A stretch of DNA of 43,465 bases from Rhodocyclaceae bacterium (GCA_026646875.1 JAPKHL010000030.1:1-43465); one strand, 5' to 3'. Positions 16,570 to 26,097 are shown, counted from the first letter of the stretch. The notes: generated by a model from the letters alone, not told the origin. Made by a program: numbers and translations.

Positions 16570-17313
16570 TCAGCGCCCCTGCTGCGCCATCAGCCGCTTC
16601 AGTCCGGGCGTGTCGAGGATGCGGATGTGTTTCTGCTGCACGGCGATCAGCCCCTCTTCCTGGAAGCGCGAGAAGGCGCGGCTCACCGTTTCGAGCTTGA
16701 GGCCAAGATAGCTGCCGATTTCCTCTCGCGTCATGCGCAGGTAGAACTCGGCGGGTGAATAGCCGCGTGCGGTGAAGCGCTGCGAGAGGTTGAGCAGGAA
16801 AGCCGCCAGCCGTTCCTCGGCGCGCATCGTGCCGAGCAGCATCATCACCCCGTGGTCGCGCACGATCTCGCGGCTCATCACCTTGTGGAAGTGGTGCTGC
16901 AGCGTATGGATCTCGCGCGAGAGGCCCTCGAGTTGCGGGAAGGGGATGGTGCACACCTCGCTGTCCTCGAGCGCCACGGCGTTGCAGGTGTGGAATTCGG
17001 TGCCGATGCCGTCGAGACCGAGCAACTCGCCGGCCATCTGGAAGCCGGTGACCTGGTCGCGACCATCCTCGGTCAGTACATCGGTCTTGAAGAAACCGCT
17101 GCGGATCGCGTAGATCGCATCGAAGGGCTGGCTGGCGCGGTAGAGATGCTCTCCTCGCTTGACGCGGCGACGCGTCGAGACGAGATCGTCGAGCCGTTCG
17201 AGCTCGGTTGGCTCGAGGCCGAGGGGCAGGCAAAGTTCGCGCAGATTGCAGTTGGAACAGGCGGTCTTGATGACTTCCAGCGAGATTTTTGCAGTGACGT
17301 TGCGCGCGGGCAT
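16570..17313 (-). CDS. fnr: Oxygen-sensing Fe-S transcription regulator Fnr/Anr
   Basis: CRP/FNR-family regulator of 247 aa that activates or represses genes when its [4Fe-4S] cluster is intact under low oxygen. The N-terminal cysteines C19, C22, C28 (CSNCNLRELC) and the central C121 (SEVCTIP) correspond to the four cluster ligands of E. coli FNR. A cyclic-nucleotide-like beta-barrel and a long dimerisation helix follow. The HTH EEIGSYLGLKLETVSRAFSRFQEEG keeps the E, S, R residues that read TTGAT half-sites. AAAGGA precedes ATG 17313. An FNR-type box 30-43 bases upstream may allow autoregulation. It is the probable regulator of the seven boxes reported here. Confidence 0.96.
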   Translation of the reverse strand: MPARNVTAKISLEVIKTACSNCNLRELCLPLGLEPTELERLDDLVSTRRRVKRGEHLYRASQPFDAIYAIRSGFFKTDVLTEDGRDQVTGFQMAGELLGLDGIGTEFHTCNAVALEDSEVCTIPFPQLEGLSREIHTLQHHFHKVMSREIVRDHGVMMLLGTMRAEERLAAFLLNLSQRFTARGYSPAEFYLRMTREEIGSYLGLKLETVSRAFSRFQEEGLIAVQQKHIRILDTPGLKRLMAQQGR

Positions 17314-17342
17314 GGCGGTCCTTTTCCTTGCTGGTGCGCGCT

Positions 17343-17384
17343 TTGATCCACGTCAACGTGAATTGTTCCGCGCGACAGGATAAT
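17343..17384 (+). promoter_or_regulatory. FNR-type class II promoter of hemN in the fnr-hemN gap
   Basis: TTGATCCACGTCAA (17343-17356) matches 9 of 10 consensus bases. GATAAT (17379-17384) lies exactly at -12 to -7 for a start at 17391 with the box at -41.5, directing transcription to hemN. On the other side the box is too close to the fnr ATG for activation and could instead repress fnr. Confidence 0.8.
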
Positions 17385-17411
17385 ACGCCGATCGAATGGT
17401 GCAGTGAAAAA

Positions 17412-18827
17412 ATGAACTCCAGCGCAGCGAATCCCACGAATGCCGCGAACGTCGTCTTCGACCCGCAGATCATCCGCCGCTTCGACGTCAATGGCCCCCG
17501 CTACACCTCGTATCCGACGGCGGACCGCTTCGTCGAGGCGTTCGATGCGGAGGCCTACCGGCTCTGGCTGGGCAAGCGCAACATCGGCGGCATCAGCCGA
17601 CCCCTCTCATTGTACTTCCACATTCCGTTCTGCAACACCATCTGCTATTACTGCGCCTGCAACAAAATCATCACCAAGGACCATGGTCGTTCCGCCAAGT
17701 ATCTGAAATATCTTGCGAAAGAGCTCGATCTGCAGAGCAGCTACCTGGAGGGCGACGACCACGAGGTGGCGCAGCTGCACTGGGGCGGCGGCACGCCGAC
17801 CTTCCTTTCGCACGACGAGATGCGCCAGCTGATGGCGGCGACGAAGAAGCACTTCCGGCTGATTGAGGATGGCGAGTATTCGATCGAGGTCGACCCGCGC
17901 AAGGTCGACCGCGCTACCGTCGAACTGCTCGGCGAACTCGGTTTCAACCGCATGAGCATCGGCGTGCAGGATTTCGACGAGAACGTGCAGCGTGCGGTGA
18001 ACCGTATCCAGACCGAGGAGGAAACCTTCGGCGTCATGGAGGCAGCGCGTGCCAACGGCTTCAAGTCGATCAGCATCGACCTCATCTACGGGCTGCCCAA
18101 GCAGAACGTGATCGGCTTCAACCGTACCCTCGATCGCGTCATCGCCGCCGCGCCGGACCGGCTGTCGATCTACAACTATGCGCATCTGCCGAGCCTCTTC
18201 AAGCCGCAGCGCCGCATCCTCGAATCGGACATGCCGAGCGCCGACACGCGCCTGCAGATCCTCGCGCTGGCCATCCGCAAGCTCACCGAGGCCGGCTACG
18301 TCTACATCGGCATGGACCACTTCGCCAAGCCGGACGACGAACTCGCCGTGGCGCAGCGGCGGGGCCGCCTGCACCGCAATTTCCAGGGCTACTCGACGCA
18401 TTCCGACTGCGATCTGCTGGCTTTCGGCATTTCCTCGATCGGCAAGGTCGGTCCGACCTACAGCCAGAACGTCAAGACCCTCGACGAGTACTACGATCGT
18501 CTCGACGCCGGCGTTCTGCCGGTCTATCGCGGCATCGAGCTGAACGCCGACGATATCCTGCGCCGCGCCATCATCCAGGCGCTGATGTGCCACTTCGAAC
18601 TGTCGATCGAGTCGATCGAGATCGCCCACCTGATCGACTTCCGCAAGTATTTCGCCGCCGAGCTCGAGGACCTGCGCGAGATGCAGGCGGCCGGTCTGGT
18701 GCGCATCGACGACAAGTGGATCACCGTGCTTCCCCCCGGCCGCATGCTGGTGCGCGCGATTTCGATGGTTTTCGACCGCTACCTGCGGGCGGACCGGCAG
18801 CGGACGCGCTATTCGAAAGTGATCTGA
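17412..18827 (+). CDS. hemN: Oxygen-independent coproporphyrinogen III oxidase
   Basis: Radical-SAM enzyme that decarboxylates coproporphyrinogen III to protoporphyrinogen IX without O2 in heme synthesis. It has 471 aa, close to the E. coli enzyme. The cluster motif C74-x3-C78-x2-C81-x-C83 in FCNTICYYCAC is intact, preceded by YFHIP and followed by HWGGGTPTFL and EVDPRKV (SAM-binding and HemN signatures). The C-terminal HemN domain is present (FRKYFAAEL). ATG 17412 gives the typical N-terminus with FDPQIIRRFDVNGPRYTSYPTA. Expression at low oxygen by Fnr is supported by the promoter at 17343-17384. Confidence 0.97.
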   Translation: MNSSAANPTNAANVVFDPQIIRRFDVNGPRYTSYPTADRFVEAFDAEAYRLWLGKRNIGGISRPLSLYFHIPFCNTICYYCACNKIITKDHGRSAKYLKYLAKELDLQSSYLEGDDHEVAQLHWGGGTPTFLSHDEMRQLMAATKKHFRLIEDGEYSIEVDPRKVDRATVELLGELGFNRMSIGVQDFDENVQRAVNRIQTEEETFGVMEAARANGFKSISIDLIYGLPKQNVIGFNRTLDRVIAAAPDRLSIYNYAHLPSLFKPQRRILESDMPSADTRLQILALAIRKLTEAGYVYIGMDHFAKPDDELAVAQRRGRLHRNFQGYSTHSDCDLLAFGISSIGKVGPTYSQNVKTLDEYYDRLDAGVLPVYRGIELNADDILRRAIIQALMCHFELSIESIEIAHLIDFRKYFAAELEDLREMQAAGLVRIDDKWITVLPPGRMLVRAISMVFDRYLRADRQRTRYSKVI

Positions 18828-18990
18828 CCCGGATACTGTCCATCGGGCGGGCGGGCCGGCGGGCTTGCGCGAGCGCTGACGGGTGCCTTGTGCCCGGATG
18901 TGCGATCCGCTCCGGGGCGCCGCGCGAAAAGCGTGAGGCGAGGGCAAAGGCGCTACACTTCACCTTCTTCGTTCCTCATGCCCCGCAGCC

Positions 18991-19668
18991 TTGCCTGACT
19001 CCGCCTTTCTCGCACTCTTCCTCGTCGGTCTGCTCGGCGGCACGCACTGCATCGGCATGTGCGGTGGCATCGTCGGCGCGCTCTCGCTCGGCGGCCCGCC
19101 GCGTTTCTCGCTGCATCTTGCCTACAACGGCGGGCGGCTCGCCAGCTATGCCATCGCCGGTGCGCTGGCCGGCGCCCTCGGGGGCCTCGGACTGACCCTC
19201 GCCGGCCAGCTGCCGCTGCGTCTCGTCCTCTACCTGCTGGCCAACCTGATGCTGATCGCCATGGGGCTCTATCTTCTTGGCGTAACGCGCGCGCTGGCCT
19301 TCACCGAGCGTGCCGGACAGCACCTGTGGCGCCGCCTCCAGCCGCTCAGCCGGCGCTTCCTGCCGGCGCGCAGCGTGGCCCAGGCCTTGCCCCTTGGACT
19401 GCTCTGGGGCTGGCTGCCCTGTGGCCTTGTTTATAGCGCCCTGGCCAGCGCCCTGACCAGCGGCTCGGCGCTGCGCGGTGCCGGTCTGATGCTTGCCTTC
19501 GGTCTCGGCACCCTGCCCAACCTGCTGCTCGCCGGCCTCTTCGCCGCCCGCCTGCGCGATTATGCCGCCCGCCGCGGGATACGCCTGGCCGCCGGGTTGC
19601 TGGTGCTCGGCTTTGGCGTCTGGGGGCTGTTCGCCGCTATCCGCCTGGCGTTCACGGGCGGCGCGTGA
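18991..19668 (+). CDS. TauE/SafE (UreH-domain) family membrane protein
   Basis: A 225-aa protein with about six helices. The motif GGTHCIGMCGGIVGAL in the first helix and WGWLPCGLVYSAL in the fourth are the paired Cys-containing signatures of the sulfite-exporter-like/UreH group, related to the DsbD membrane core. Orthologues commonly lie between fnr/hemN and the cco genes in proteobacteria such as Pseudomonas, so metal or thiol transfer for cbb3 assembly is plausible; sulfite export itself is not supported. The start is taken as TTG 18991, the only start-like codon before the first helix. A TACACT (18954-18959) may be its -10 element. Confidence 0.82.
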   Translation: MPDSAFLALFLVGLLGGTHCIGMCGGIVGALSLGGPPRFSLHLAYNGGRLASYAIAGALAGALGGLGLTLAGQLPLRLVLYLLANLMLIAMGLYLLGVTRALAFTERAGQHLWRRLQPLSRRFLPARSVAQALPLGLLWGWLPCGLVYSALASALTSGSALRGAGLMLAFGLGTLPNLLLAGLFAARLRDYAARRGIRLAAGLLVLGFGVWGLFAAIRLAFTGGA

Positions 19669-19747
19669 GATGCCTGGCGATGATCGGAGACGGAACCGGG
19701 GCCGGCATGGGATGCACAAACGCGAGGAAAGCAGAGGATAGTTGAGA

Positions 19748-22144
19748 ATGAATGACCGCCCGATTCCCGTCAGGACGCTCGACCTACCAGTCGCCGGCAT
19801 GACCTGTGCCGCCTGCGCGGCGCGCATCGAGAAGGTGCTTGGCCGGCTGCCGGGCGTGCACGCCAGCGTCAACCTCGCCGCCGAGCGTGCCCGCATCGTG
19901 CTGGACGACCCGCAGACTTCGCCGCAGCAGCTGATTGAGGCGATCGCCCGCGCCGGTTTCAGCGTGCCGCCGCAGACCGTCGAGCTGGCCATCGGTGGCA
20001 TGAGCTGCGCCGCGTGTTCGACGCGCATCGAGAAGATCCTCAATCGCCTGCCCGGCGTCGAGGCGGCCGTGAACCTCGCCGCCGAGCGCGCGCGCATCCG
20101 TTACGTGCCCGGGCTCGCCGACCCCGCCGGGCTGGTCGCCGCGATCGCCAAGGCCGGTTTCAGCGCGCGTGTCGCCGACGACCGCGCCCGTGAGGAAGAA
20201 AAGGCGCGCAAGCTCGCCGCCTACCGGGCCGAACTGCGCCGCTTCTGGATCGCCGCCGCGCTCACCCTGCCGCTGGTGGCGCAGATGGCGACCATGTTCG
20301 GTGCCGATGGTTGGCAGGGCCACCACGAGGACCTGCTGCCGCGCTGGCTGCAGCTCGCGCTGGCCACTCCGGTACAGTTCTGGATCGGCTGGCGCTTCTA
20401 CGACGGCGCCTGGAAGGCGTTGCGCGGCGGCGGTGCCAACATGGACGTGCTGGTCGCGCTCGGCACCAGCATGGCCTGGCTGTTCAGCACCGTCGTCACC
20501 GTCGCCGGACTGGCCCACCAGCACGTCTACTTCGAGGCATCGGCGGCAGTCATCACGCTGGTCCTGCTCGGCAAGCTGCTCGAGGCGCGGGCCAAGGCGC
20601 GCACCACCGCCGCCATCGAGGCGCTGGTGCGCCTGCAGCCGAAGACGGCACGCGTCGAGCGCGACGGTCGGCTCCTCGAGCTCGACGTCGGCCTGCTGAT
20701 TCCCGGCGACATCTTCATCGTCCGGCCGGGCGAGAACGTTCCGGTCGATGGCGAAGTGATCGAGGGGGCCTCCAACGTCAACGAGGCGATGCTCACCGGC
20801 GAGAGCATGCCGGTCGGCAAGCACCCCGGCGACCGCGTCTTCGCCGCCACGGCCAACGGCGAGGGCATGCTGCGCTGCCGCGCCACCGGCGTCGGCGAAC
20901 ACACGCTGCTGGCCGGCATCATCCGCCTGGTCGCCGAGGCGCAGGGCTCGAAGGCGCCGGTGCAGCGCCTGGCCGACCGCATCTCCGCGGTGTTCGTGCC
21001 GGTCGTCTGCCTGATCGCGCTGCTCACCTTCGGCGGCTGGTGGGCCGCCAGCGGCGAATTCACCGAAGCCCTGATCAATGCCGTCGCCGTGCTGGTGATC
21101 GCCTGTCCGTGCGCCCTCGGCCTCGCCACGCCAACCGCGATCATGGTCGGCACCGGGCAGGGCGCCCGCGCCGGCATCCTGGTGAAGAACGCCGAAGCGC
21201 TGGAACGCGCCCAGAAGGTCGGCGTGCTGGCCGTGGACAAGACCGGCACGCTGACCCGCGGCGAGCCGCGGGTGACCGACCTGGTACCGCTCGCCGCGTC
21301 GGCCGACGAGGCATTGATGCTGGCCGCCGCGCTCGAACAGGGGTCCGAGCATCCGCTTGCGCGCGCCATCCTGCAGCGGGCGGCGGCGCAGTCGCTGCCC
21401 GCCGTCGGCGGCTTCCTCGCGACGCCGGGGCAGGGCGTCGCCGGCCATGTCGCCGGCCGTGCGCTGCGCCTCGGCGCGCCGGACTGGTTTGCCGGCCTGG
21501 CCCTGCCGGCCGAGCGCATCGCCGCCCTGCAAGGAGAGGGCAAGACCGTCGTCGTGCTGGCCGACGACGTTGCGGCGCTGGCGCTGATCGCCATCGCCGA
21601 CCCCCTGCGCGAGACCTCGCGCGCCGCGGTGGCCCGCCTGCAGGCGATGGGCATCCGCGTGGTGATGCTGACCGGCGACAACGCCGTCACCGCCGCCGCG
21701 ATCGCCGCGCAGGCCGGTATCGCCGATTTCCGCGCGGGGATCCTGCCTGGCGAGAAGGCCGCCGCGGTCACCGCGCTGAAGGAAGACGGCACCGTCGTCG
21801 CGATGGTCGGCGACGGGATCAACGACGCCCCGGCGCTGGCCGCCGCCGACGTCGGCTTCGCCATGGGCGCCGGTTCCGATGCGGCGATCGAGGCCGCCGA
21901 CCTGACGCTGGTGCGCAGCGACCTCGCCGGCGCCGCCGATGCCGTCCTGCTGTCGCGCGCGACCCTCGGCAAGATCCGGCAGAACCTCTTTTTCGCCTTC
22001 ATCTACAACGTGCTGGGCATCCCGCTGGCGGCCCTCGGCATGCTCAATCCGGTGGTCGCTGGCGCGGCGATGGCGATGAGCTCGGTGTCGGTGGTGTCCA
22101 ATTCGCTCCTCCTGCGGCGCTGGCGTCCGGGCGGAGCGCGCTGA
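19748..22144 (+). CDS. copA: Copper-exporting P1B-type ATPase with two HMA domains
   Basis: Exports Cu(I) from the cytoplasm using ATP. It has 798 aa. There are two N-terminal metal-binding domains, GMTCAAC (C20, C23) and GMSCAAC (C87, C90), then eight predicted helices, a TGES actuator motif, the CPC transport site (C453, C455), DKTGTLTRG with phosphorylated D497, SEHPLA and GDGINDAP (about 688). Length and the intact two-HMA arrangement fit CopA rather than the assembly ATPase CcoI at the left end. ATG 19748 is used because AGAGGA lies about 10 bases upstream; a TTG two codons earlier is in frame. The PAS-GGDEF-EAL gene follows after 17 bases. Confidence 0.96.
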   Translation: MNDRPIPVRTLDLPVAGMTCAACAARIEKVLGRLPGVHASVNLAAERARIVLDDPQTSPQQLIEAIARAGFSVPPQTVELAIGGMSCAACSTRIEKILNRLPGVEAAVNLAAERARIRYVPGLADPAGLVAAIAKAGFSARVADDRAREEEKARKLAAYRAELRRFWIAAALTLPLVAQMATMFGADGWQGHHEDLLPRWLQLALATPVQFWIGWRFYDGAWKALRGGGANMDVLVALGTSMAWLFSTVVTVAGLAHQHVYFEASAAVITLVLLGKLLEARAKARTTAAIEALVRLQPKTARVERDGRLLELDVGLLIPGDIFIVRPGENVPVDGEVIEGASNVNEAMLTGESMPVGKHPGDRVFAATANGEGMLRCRATGVGEHTLLAGIIRLVAEAQGSKAPVQRLADRISAVFVPVVCLIALLTFGGWWAASGEFTEALINAVAVLVIACPCALGLATPTAIMVGTGQGARAGILVKNAEALERAQKVGVLAVDKTGTLTRGEPRVTDLVPLAASADEALMLAAALEQGSEHPLARAILQRAAAQSLPAVGGFLATPGQGVAGHVAGRALRLGAPDWFAGLALPAERIAALQGEGKTVVVLADDVAALALIAIADPLRETSRAAVARLQAMGIRVVMLTGDNAVTAAAIAAQAGIADFRAGILPGEKAAAVTALKEDGTVVAMVGDGINDAPALAAADVGFAMGAGSDAAIEAADLTLVRSDLAGAADAVLLSRATLGKIRQNLFFAFIYNVLGIPLAALGMLNPVVAGAAMAMSSVSVVSNSLLLRRWRPGGAR

Positions 22145-22161
22145 GTCACGGGAGACGGGCG

Positions 22162-24639
22162 ATGCACGCGCCGGACGGCGACCGCTGCGATCCCCGCAGC
22201 GCCGCGAACCTGCTGGCGCAGGTTCTCGATGCCGCCGAGCACATCGTCTACCGCCTCGACCTGCAGCGGGGCGGCTACGATTTCATCAGTCCGGCCGCCG
22301 CGCGCATTCTCGGCGTCTCCCACGACGAGCTGCTGCGCAACGGGCTGGCGATCCTGCGCGAGCGCTTCGATCCCGGCGATCTGGAACGCTTCCGCGCCTG
22401 GCTGCGCGAACTGTGCGGCAGTGCGCGCGAGCACCGCGCCAGCGGCCGCATCGAATACCGCCTGCGCGATGCCCGGGGCGATTTTCTCTGGTACAGCGAT
22501 TCGCTGAGCGTCGACACCGATGCCGAGGGACGACCGCAGGTGCTGTGCGGCATCGCCGTCGACATCACCGAGCGCCTGCGCAAGGACGAGGCCCTGCGCG
22601 AGAGCGAGGAGAAATACCGGGCCACGATGAACGCCACGCAGGTCGGCGTGTTCATCCTGCAGGACCAGAAGTTCCGCTTCGTGAATGCCTGCCTGACCGG
22701 GATGTTCGGCTACACCGAGGAAGAGCTCGTCGACCTGCGCGGACCGCTCGACCTGGTGGTGCCCGAGCAGCATGCCGGACTGGTCGATACAATGCGCCGC
22801 CGCGCTGCCGGCGAACCCGGCCAGCCCTACGAACTGACCGGCCTGCGCCGCGACGGCAGCACCTTTCCGCTGATGGTGCTCGGCCAGCCGACGGTGCTCA
22901 ACGGGCGCCCCGCCTCGGTCGGCACGCTGGTCGACCTGAGCGCGCAGCGACGGGCCGAGGCGCGCGTCGAGCTGGCCGCCCGCGTCTTCGAATGCACGCA
23001 GGAATCGATCGTCATCACCGACCCTGCCGGCTGCATCGTCTCGGTCAATGCGGCGTTCAGCGAAATGACCGGCTATCCGGCCGCGGAGGCCGTCGGACGG
23101 CACACCCGCTTCCTCGGCTCGGGCCGGCATCCACCGCAGTTCTTCGCCAACCTGTGGCGACGGCTCGAACACGAGGGCCGCTGGCAGGGCGAGTTGTGGA
23201 ACCGGCGCAGGAACGGCGAGGTGTACCCGGTATGGATGAGCATCAACGCCTATCGCGACGCCGCGGGCAGCGTGCTCAACTACATCGGCATCGCATCCGA
23301 CATCTCCGAACGGCATGCCGCGCAGGAACGCATCCGCCAGCTGGCCTACTACGATCCGCTCACCCGCCTGCCCAACCGCACGCTGCTGCAGGACCGTGCC
23401 GGGCAGCTGCTGGCAACCGCCGAACGGGAACAGGCCGGTGCCGCCCTGCTGTTCGTCGACCTCGATCACTTCAAGACGATCAACGACTCGCTCGGGCATT
23501 CCATCGGCGACCGGCTGCTGGTCAAGATCGCCGCGCGCATCGAGCGCTGCCTGCGTCGCACCGATACGGTGGCGCGTCTGGGCGGCGACGAATTCGTCGT
23601 GCTGCTCGGCGAGACCGCCGCCGAGGCCGCCGGCGACGTTGCGCGCAAGATCATCGAGGCGGTCTCCCATCCCTGCCGCGTCGACCAGCATGTGCTGACC
23701 GTCACGCCGTCGATCGGGATCAGCCTCTACCCGCGCGACGGCCACGATTTCGAATCGCTGCTCAAGCATGCCGACACGGCGATGTACCGGGCCAAGGAAT
23801 CGGGCCGCAACGCCTACCAGTTCTTCGCCAGCGAGATGAACGTTGCCGCGCTCGAGCGGCTGGTCCTGGAAAACAGCCTGCGGCTCGGACTCGAACGGGA
23901 CGAGTTCGTCCTGCATTACCAGCCTCAGGTCGATGCGCGCAGCGGCCGCATCGTCGGCGCCGAGGCGCTGGTGCGCTGGAAGCATCCGGAGATCGGCATG
24001 GTCGCGCCCGGACGCTTCATCCCGGTGGCCGAGACCTGCGGCCTGATCGGCCCGCTCGGCGACTGGGTCCTGCACGAGGCCTGCCGGCAGAATCTCGCCT
24101 GGCAGGCGGCCGGTCTGCCGCCGATCCGCATGGCGGTGAACATTTCCTCAGTGCAGTTCCGTGGCGGCCGTCTCGAGGAAACCGTGCGCCGGACGCTCGA
24201 CGCCACCGGCCTGTCGCCCGAATGGCTGGAACTCGAGCTGACCGAGGGCCTCCTGATGAGCGACGCCTCCGCCACCGTCGACACGCTGTGCCGGCTGTCC
24301 GCCACCGGGCTGCGGCTGGCCATCGACGATTTCGGCACCGGCTACTCGAATCTTTCCTACCTCAAGCGTTTCCCGATCGACAAGCTGAAGATCGACCAGT
24401 CCTTCGTGCGCGACATCGTCACCGACCCGGATGACTGGGCGATCGCCTCGGCAGTGATCAGCATGGGGCACAGTCTCCGCCTCTCGGTGATTGCCGAGGG
24501 CGTGGAGCGCGTCGAGCAGCTCGAGATGCTGCGCCGGCAGGGGTGCGACGAGATTCAGGGGTATCATTTCAGCCCGCCCGTGGCGGCGGACGATTTTGCC
24601 GCCCTGTTGCGCGCGGGCGGCTTCGGCAAACAGGAGTGA
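22162..24639 (+). CDS. PAS-PAS-PAS-GGDEF-EAL cyclic-di-GMP enzyme
   Basis: An 825-aa cytoplasmic signalling protein with no membrane helix. Three PAS domains (about 15-140, 150-270 and 275-390) are followed by a GGDEF domain with intact GGDEF at 474-478 and an EAL domain with intact E601-A602-L603, DDFGTGYSNLSYL and KIDQSF. Both diguanylate cyclase and phosphodiesterase activities are therefore possible. PAS domains may bind heme, flavin or another ligand; none is identifiable here. GGGAGA precedes ATG 22162. The gene lies between copA (17 bases) and copZ (2 bases) on the same strand, so it is probably cotranscribed with copper homeostasis genes, an unusual setting. Confidence 0.94.
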   Translation: MHAPDGDRCDPRSAANLLAQVLDAAEHIVYRLDLQRGGYDFISPAAARILGVSHDELLRNGLAILRERFDPGDLERFRAWLRELCGSAREHRASGRIEYRLRDARGDFLWYSDSLSVDTDAEGRPQVLCGIAVDITERLRKDEALRESEEKYRATMNATQVGVFILQDQKFRFVNACLTGMFGYTEEELVDLRGPLDLVVPEQHAGLVDTMRRRAAGEPGQPYELTGLRRDGSTFPLMVLGQPTVLNGRPASVGTLVDLSAQRRAEARVELAARVFECTQESIVITDPAGCIVSVNAAFSEMTGYPAAEAVGRHTRFLGSGRHPPQFFANLWRRLEHEGRWQGELWNRRRNGEVYPVWMSINAYRDAAGSVLNYIGIASDISERHAAQERIRQLAYYDPLTRLPNRTLLQDRAGQLLATAEREQAGAALLFVDLDHFKTINDSLGHSIGDRLLVKIAARIERCLRRTDTVARLGGDEFVVLLGETAAEAAGDVARKIIEAVSHPCRVDQHVLTVTPSIGISLYPRDGHDFESLLKHADTAMYRAKESGRNAYQFFASEMNVAALERLVLENSLRLGLERDEFVLHYQPQVDARSGRIVGAEALVRWKHPEIGMVAPGRFIPVAETCGLIGPLGDWVLHEACRQNLAWQAAGLPPIRMAVNISSVQFRGGRLEETVRRTLDATGLSPEWLELELTEGLLMSDASATVDTLCRLSATGLRLAIDDFGTGYSNLSYLKRFPIDKLKIDQSFVRDIVTDPDDWAIASAVISMGHSLRLSVIAEGVERVEQLEMLRRQGCDEIQGYHFSPPVAADDFAALLRAGGFGKQE

Positions 24640-24641
24640 AC

Positions 24642-24848
24642 ATGGAAGAGATCGTCATCGGCGTCGGCGGCATGAGCTGCCAGGGCTGCGTCAGGAACGT
24701 CACCGGCGTGCTGGAGGCGCTGCCGGGCGTCGCGCGTGTCGAGGTGTCGCTGGAGGCGGCGCAGGCGCGCATCGACTTCGACCCGGCGCGGACCGGCGTC
24801 GCCGCCCTGCGCCAGGCCATCGAGGACGCCGGCTTCGACGCCGCCTGA
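24642..24848 (+). CDS. copZ: CopZ-like copper chaperone (HMA domain)
   Basis: A 68-aa soluble ferredoxin-fold metallochaperone with the Cu(I)-binding motif GMSCQGC (M-x-C-x-x-C) at residues 10-16 and a C-terminal DAGFDAA. It delivers Cu(I) to CopA-type ATPases. The ATG lies 2 bases after the GGDEF-EAL stop, and the AGGAG for it lies inside that gene, so it is translationally coupled. A 9-bp hairpin follows. Confidence 0.92.
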   Translation: MEEIVIGVGGMSCQGCVRNVTGVLEALPGVARVEVSLEAAQARIDFDPARTGVAALRQAIEDAGFDAA

Positions 24849-24859
24849 ACGGCGCGTCG

Positions 24860-24886
24860 GCCCGCCCCGCCAGCAGTGGGGCGGGC
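24860..24886 (+). terminator. Hairpin after copZ
   Basis: GCCCGCCCC (24860-24868) pairs perfectly with GGGGCGGGC (24878-24886) around a 9-nt loop, 11 bases after the copZ stop. No T-tract follows. It probably marks the end of the copA-copZ unit ahead of the selD promoter. Confidence 0.5.
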
Positions 24887-24898
24887 TGCCCGCTCTGG

Positions 24899-24904
24899 TA
24901 GAAT
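24899..24904 (+). promoter_or_regulatory. Probable -10 element of selD
   Basis: TAGAAT matches TATAAT in 5 of 6 bases and stands 72 bases ahead of the selD ATG, just after the copZ hairpin. No clear -35 hexamer is seen 16-18 bases upstream, so the promoter may be weak or activator-dependent. Confidence 0.4.
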
Positions 24905-24921
24905 CGGTGACCCCGCGCGCC

Positions 24922-24949
24922 CGCGCTCTTCAGTGCGCGCTCTTCAGTG
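24922..24949 (+). repeat. Two perfect tandem copies of a 14-bp unit in the selD leader
   Basis: CGCGCTCTTCAGTG occurs at 24922-24935 and again at 24936-24949 with no mismatch. It lies between the probable -10 element and the selD start, so it would be in the 5' untranslated RNA. It may be a simple slippage duplication or a regulatory site. Confidence 0.85.
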
Positions 24950-24975
24950 TCTTCCTGCCGCCCGTTGCCGACACC

Positions 24976-26070
24976 ATGTCCGATCCGACGTCCTCGACTC
25001 CTCCGGCCCCCGCGCCGGCCCCCGCTCCGCTGCGCCTGAGCCGGCTCGCCCACGGCGGCGGCTGCGGCTGCAAGATCGCCCCCGGCGTGCTCGAGAAGAT
25101 CCTCGCCAAAACCGCGCCGGCACTGGTGCCGCCGCAGCTCCTGGTGGGCATTGAAACCAGCGACGACGCGGCGGTGTACCAGATCAACGCCGACCAGGCG
25201 ATCGTCGCCACCACCGATTTCTTCATGCCCATCGTCGACGATCCGCACGACTTCGGGCGCATCGCGGCGACCAACGCCATCTCCGACATCTATGCCATGG
25301 GCGGCGTGCCGCTGTTCGCCCTGGCCATCGTCGGCATGCCGGTCAACACGCTGCCGCTGGAGACCATCAAGGGCATCCTCGAAGGGGGCGAATCGGTGTG
25401 CGCGCGGGCCCGCATCCCGATCGCCGGCGGCCACACCATCGACTCGGTCGAGCCGATCTACGGACTTGCCGTGATCGGCCTGGTGCATCCGGGCAACGTG
25501 CGCCGCAATACCGGCGCCCGGCCCGGCGACAAGCTGATCCTCGGCAAGTCGCTCGGCGTCGGCATCTACAGCGCCGCCTTCAAGAAGGACCTGCTGAGCG
25601 CGCACGACTACGCTGCCCTGATCGCCACCACCACCCAGCTCAACACGCCGGGGCCGGCGCTGGCCTGCCTGGAAGGCGTGCACGCGATGACCGACGTGAC
25701 CGGCTTCGGCCTGCTCGGCCACCTGCTGGAAATCTGCCGGGGGTCCGGCGTGTCGGCGCAGGTCGACTTCGGCGCGCTGCCGCTGCTGCCCAACGTCCGC
25801 GACTACGCCGCACAGGGCTGCGTCACCGGCGCCTCCGGGCGCAACTGGTCGGCACACGGTCCGCAGGCGCATCTCGACCGGCAGCTCGGCGATTTCGAGC
25901 GCGACCTCCTCTGCGATCCGCAGACCAGCGGCGGCCTGCTCATCGCCTGTGCCCCGGAGGTGGTCACCGAGGTGCTGTCGATCTTCCTGCAGCAGGGTTT
26001 CGACCATGCCGCGGTGATCGGCGAGGTCGGCGAGGCCGTTCCCGGCCGTCGCCCGGTCGGCGTCCGCTGA
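24976..26070 (+). CDS. selD: Selenide, water dikinase
   Basis: Makes selenophosphate from selenide and ATP for selenocysteine or 2-selenouridine synthesis. It has 364 aa. The catalytic loop HGGGCGCK places Cys at C30 (equivalent to C17 in E. coli) and Lys at K33; this is the Cys form, not selenocysteine. Further signatures are DDAAVY, TTDFFMPIVDDP, AATNAISDIYAMGG, GGHTID, DVTGFGLLGH and CDPQTSGGLL. The first 18 residues are an Ala-Pro-rich extension. ATG 24976 is the first plausible start; no good ribosome site is visible. No selA, selB or mnmH is adjacent. Confidence 0.96.
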   Translation: MSDPTSSTPPAPAPAPAPLRLSRLAHGGGCGCKIAPGVLEKILAKTAPALVPPQLLVGIETSDDAAVYQINADQAIVATTDFFMPIVDDPHDFGRIAATNAISDIYAMGGVPLFALAIVGMPVNTLPLETIKGILEGGESVCARARIPIAGGHTIDSVEPIYGLAVIGLVHPGNVRRNTGARPGDKLILGKSLGVGIYSAAFKKDLLSAHDYAALIATTTQLNTPGPALACLEGVHAMTDVTGFGLLGHLLEICRGSGVSAQVDFGALPLLPNVRDYAAQGCVTGASGRNWSAHGPQAHLDRQLGDFERDLLCDPQTSGGLLIACAPEVVTEVLSIFLQQGFDHAAVIGEVGEAVPGRRPVGVR

Positions 26071-26072
26071 TC

Positions 26073-26094
26073 CGCCGCCGGTTTCCCGGCGGCG
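26073..26094. terminator. Hairpin between convergent selD and the PLP-lyase gene
   Basis: CGCCGCCGG (26073-26081) and CCGGCGGCG (26086-26094) form a 9-bp stem with a TTTC loop inside the 27-base gap between the two convergent stop codons. Without a T-tract on either side it is only a probable bidirectional terminator. Confidence 0.5.
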
Positions 26095-26097
26095 CCT

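Noticed and set aside
16561..16580. AGGGG/CCCCT hairpin between SirB2 and fnr as a terminator
   Set aside because: Only 5 bp with a long loop, and it overlaps the fnr coding end; too weak to list.
20311..24639. A very long 1442-aa reading frame ending in GGDEF-EAL
   Set aside because: Its first 617 codons are an alternative frame of copA; the PAS-GGDEF-EAL protein starts at ATG 22162 behind GGGAGA.
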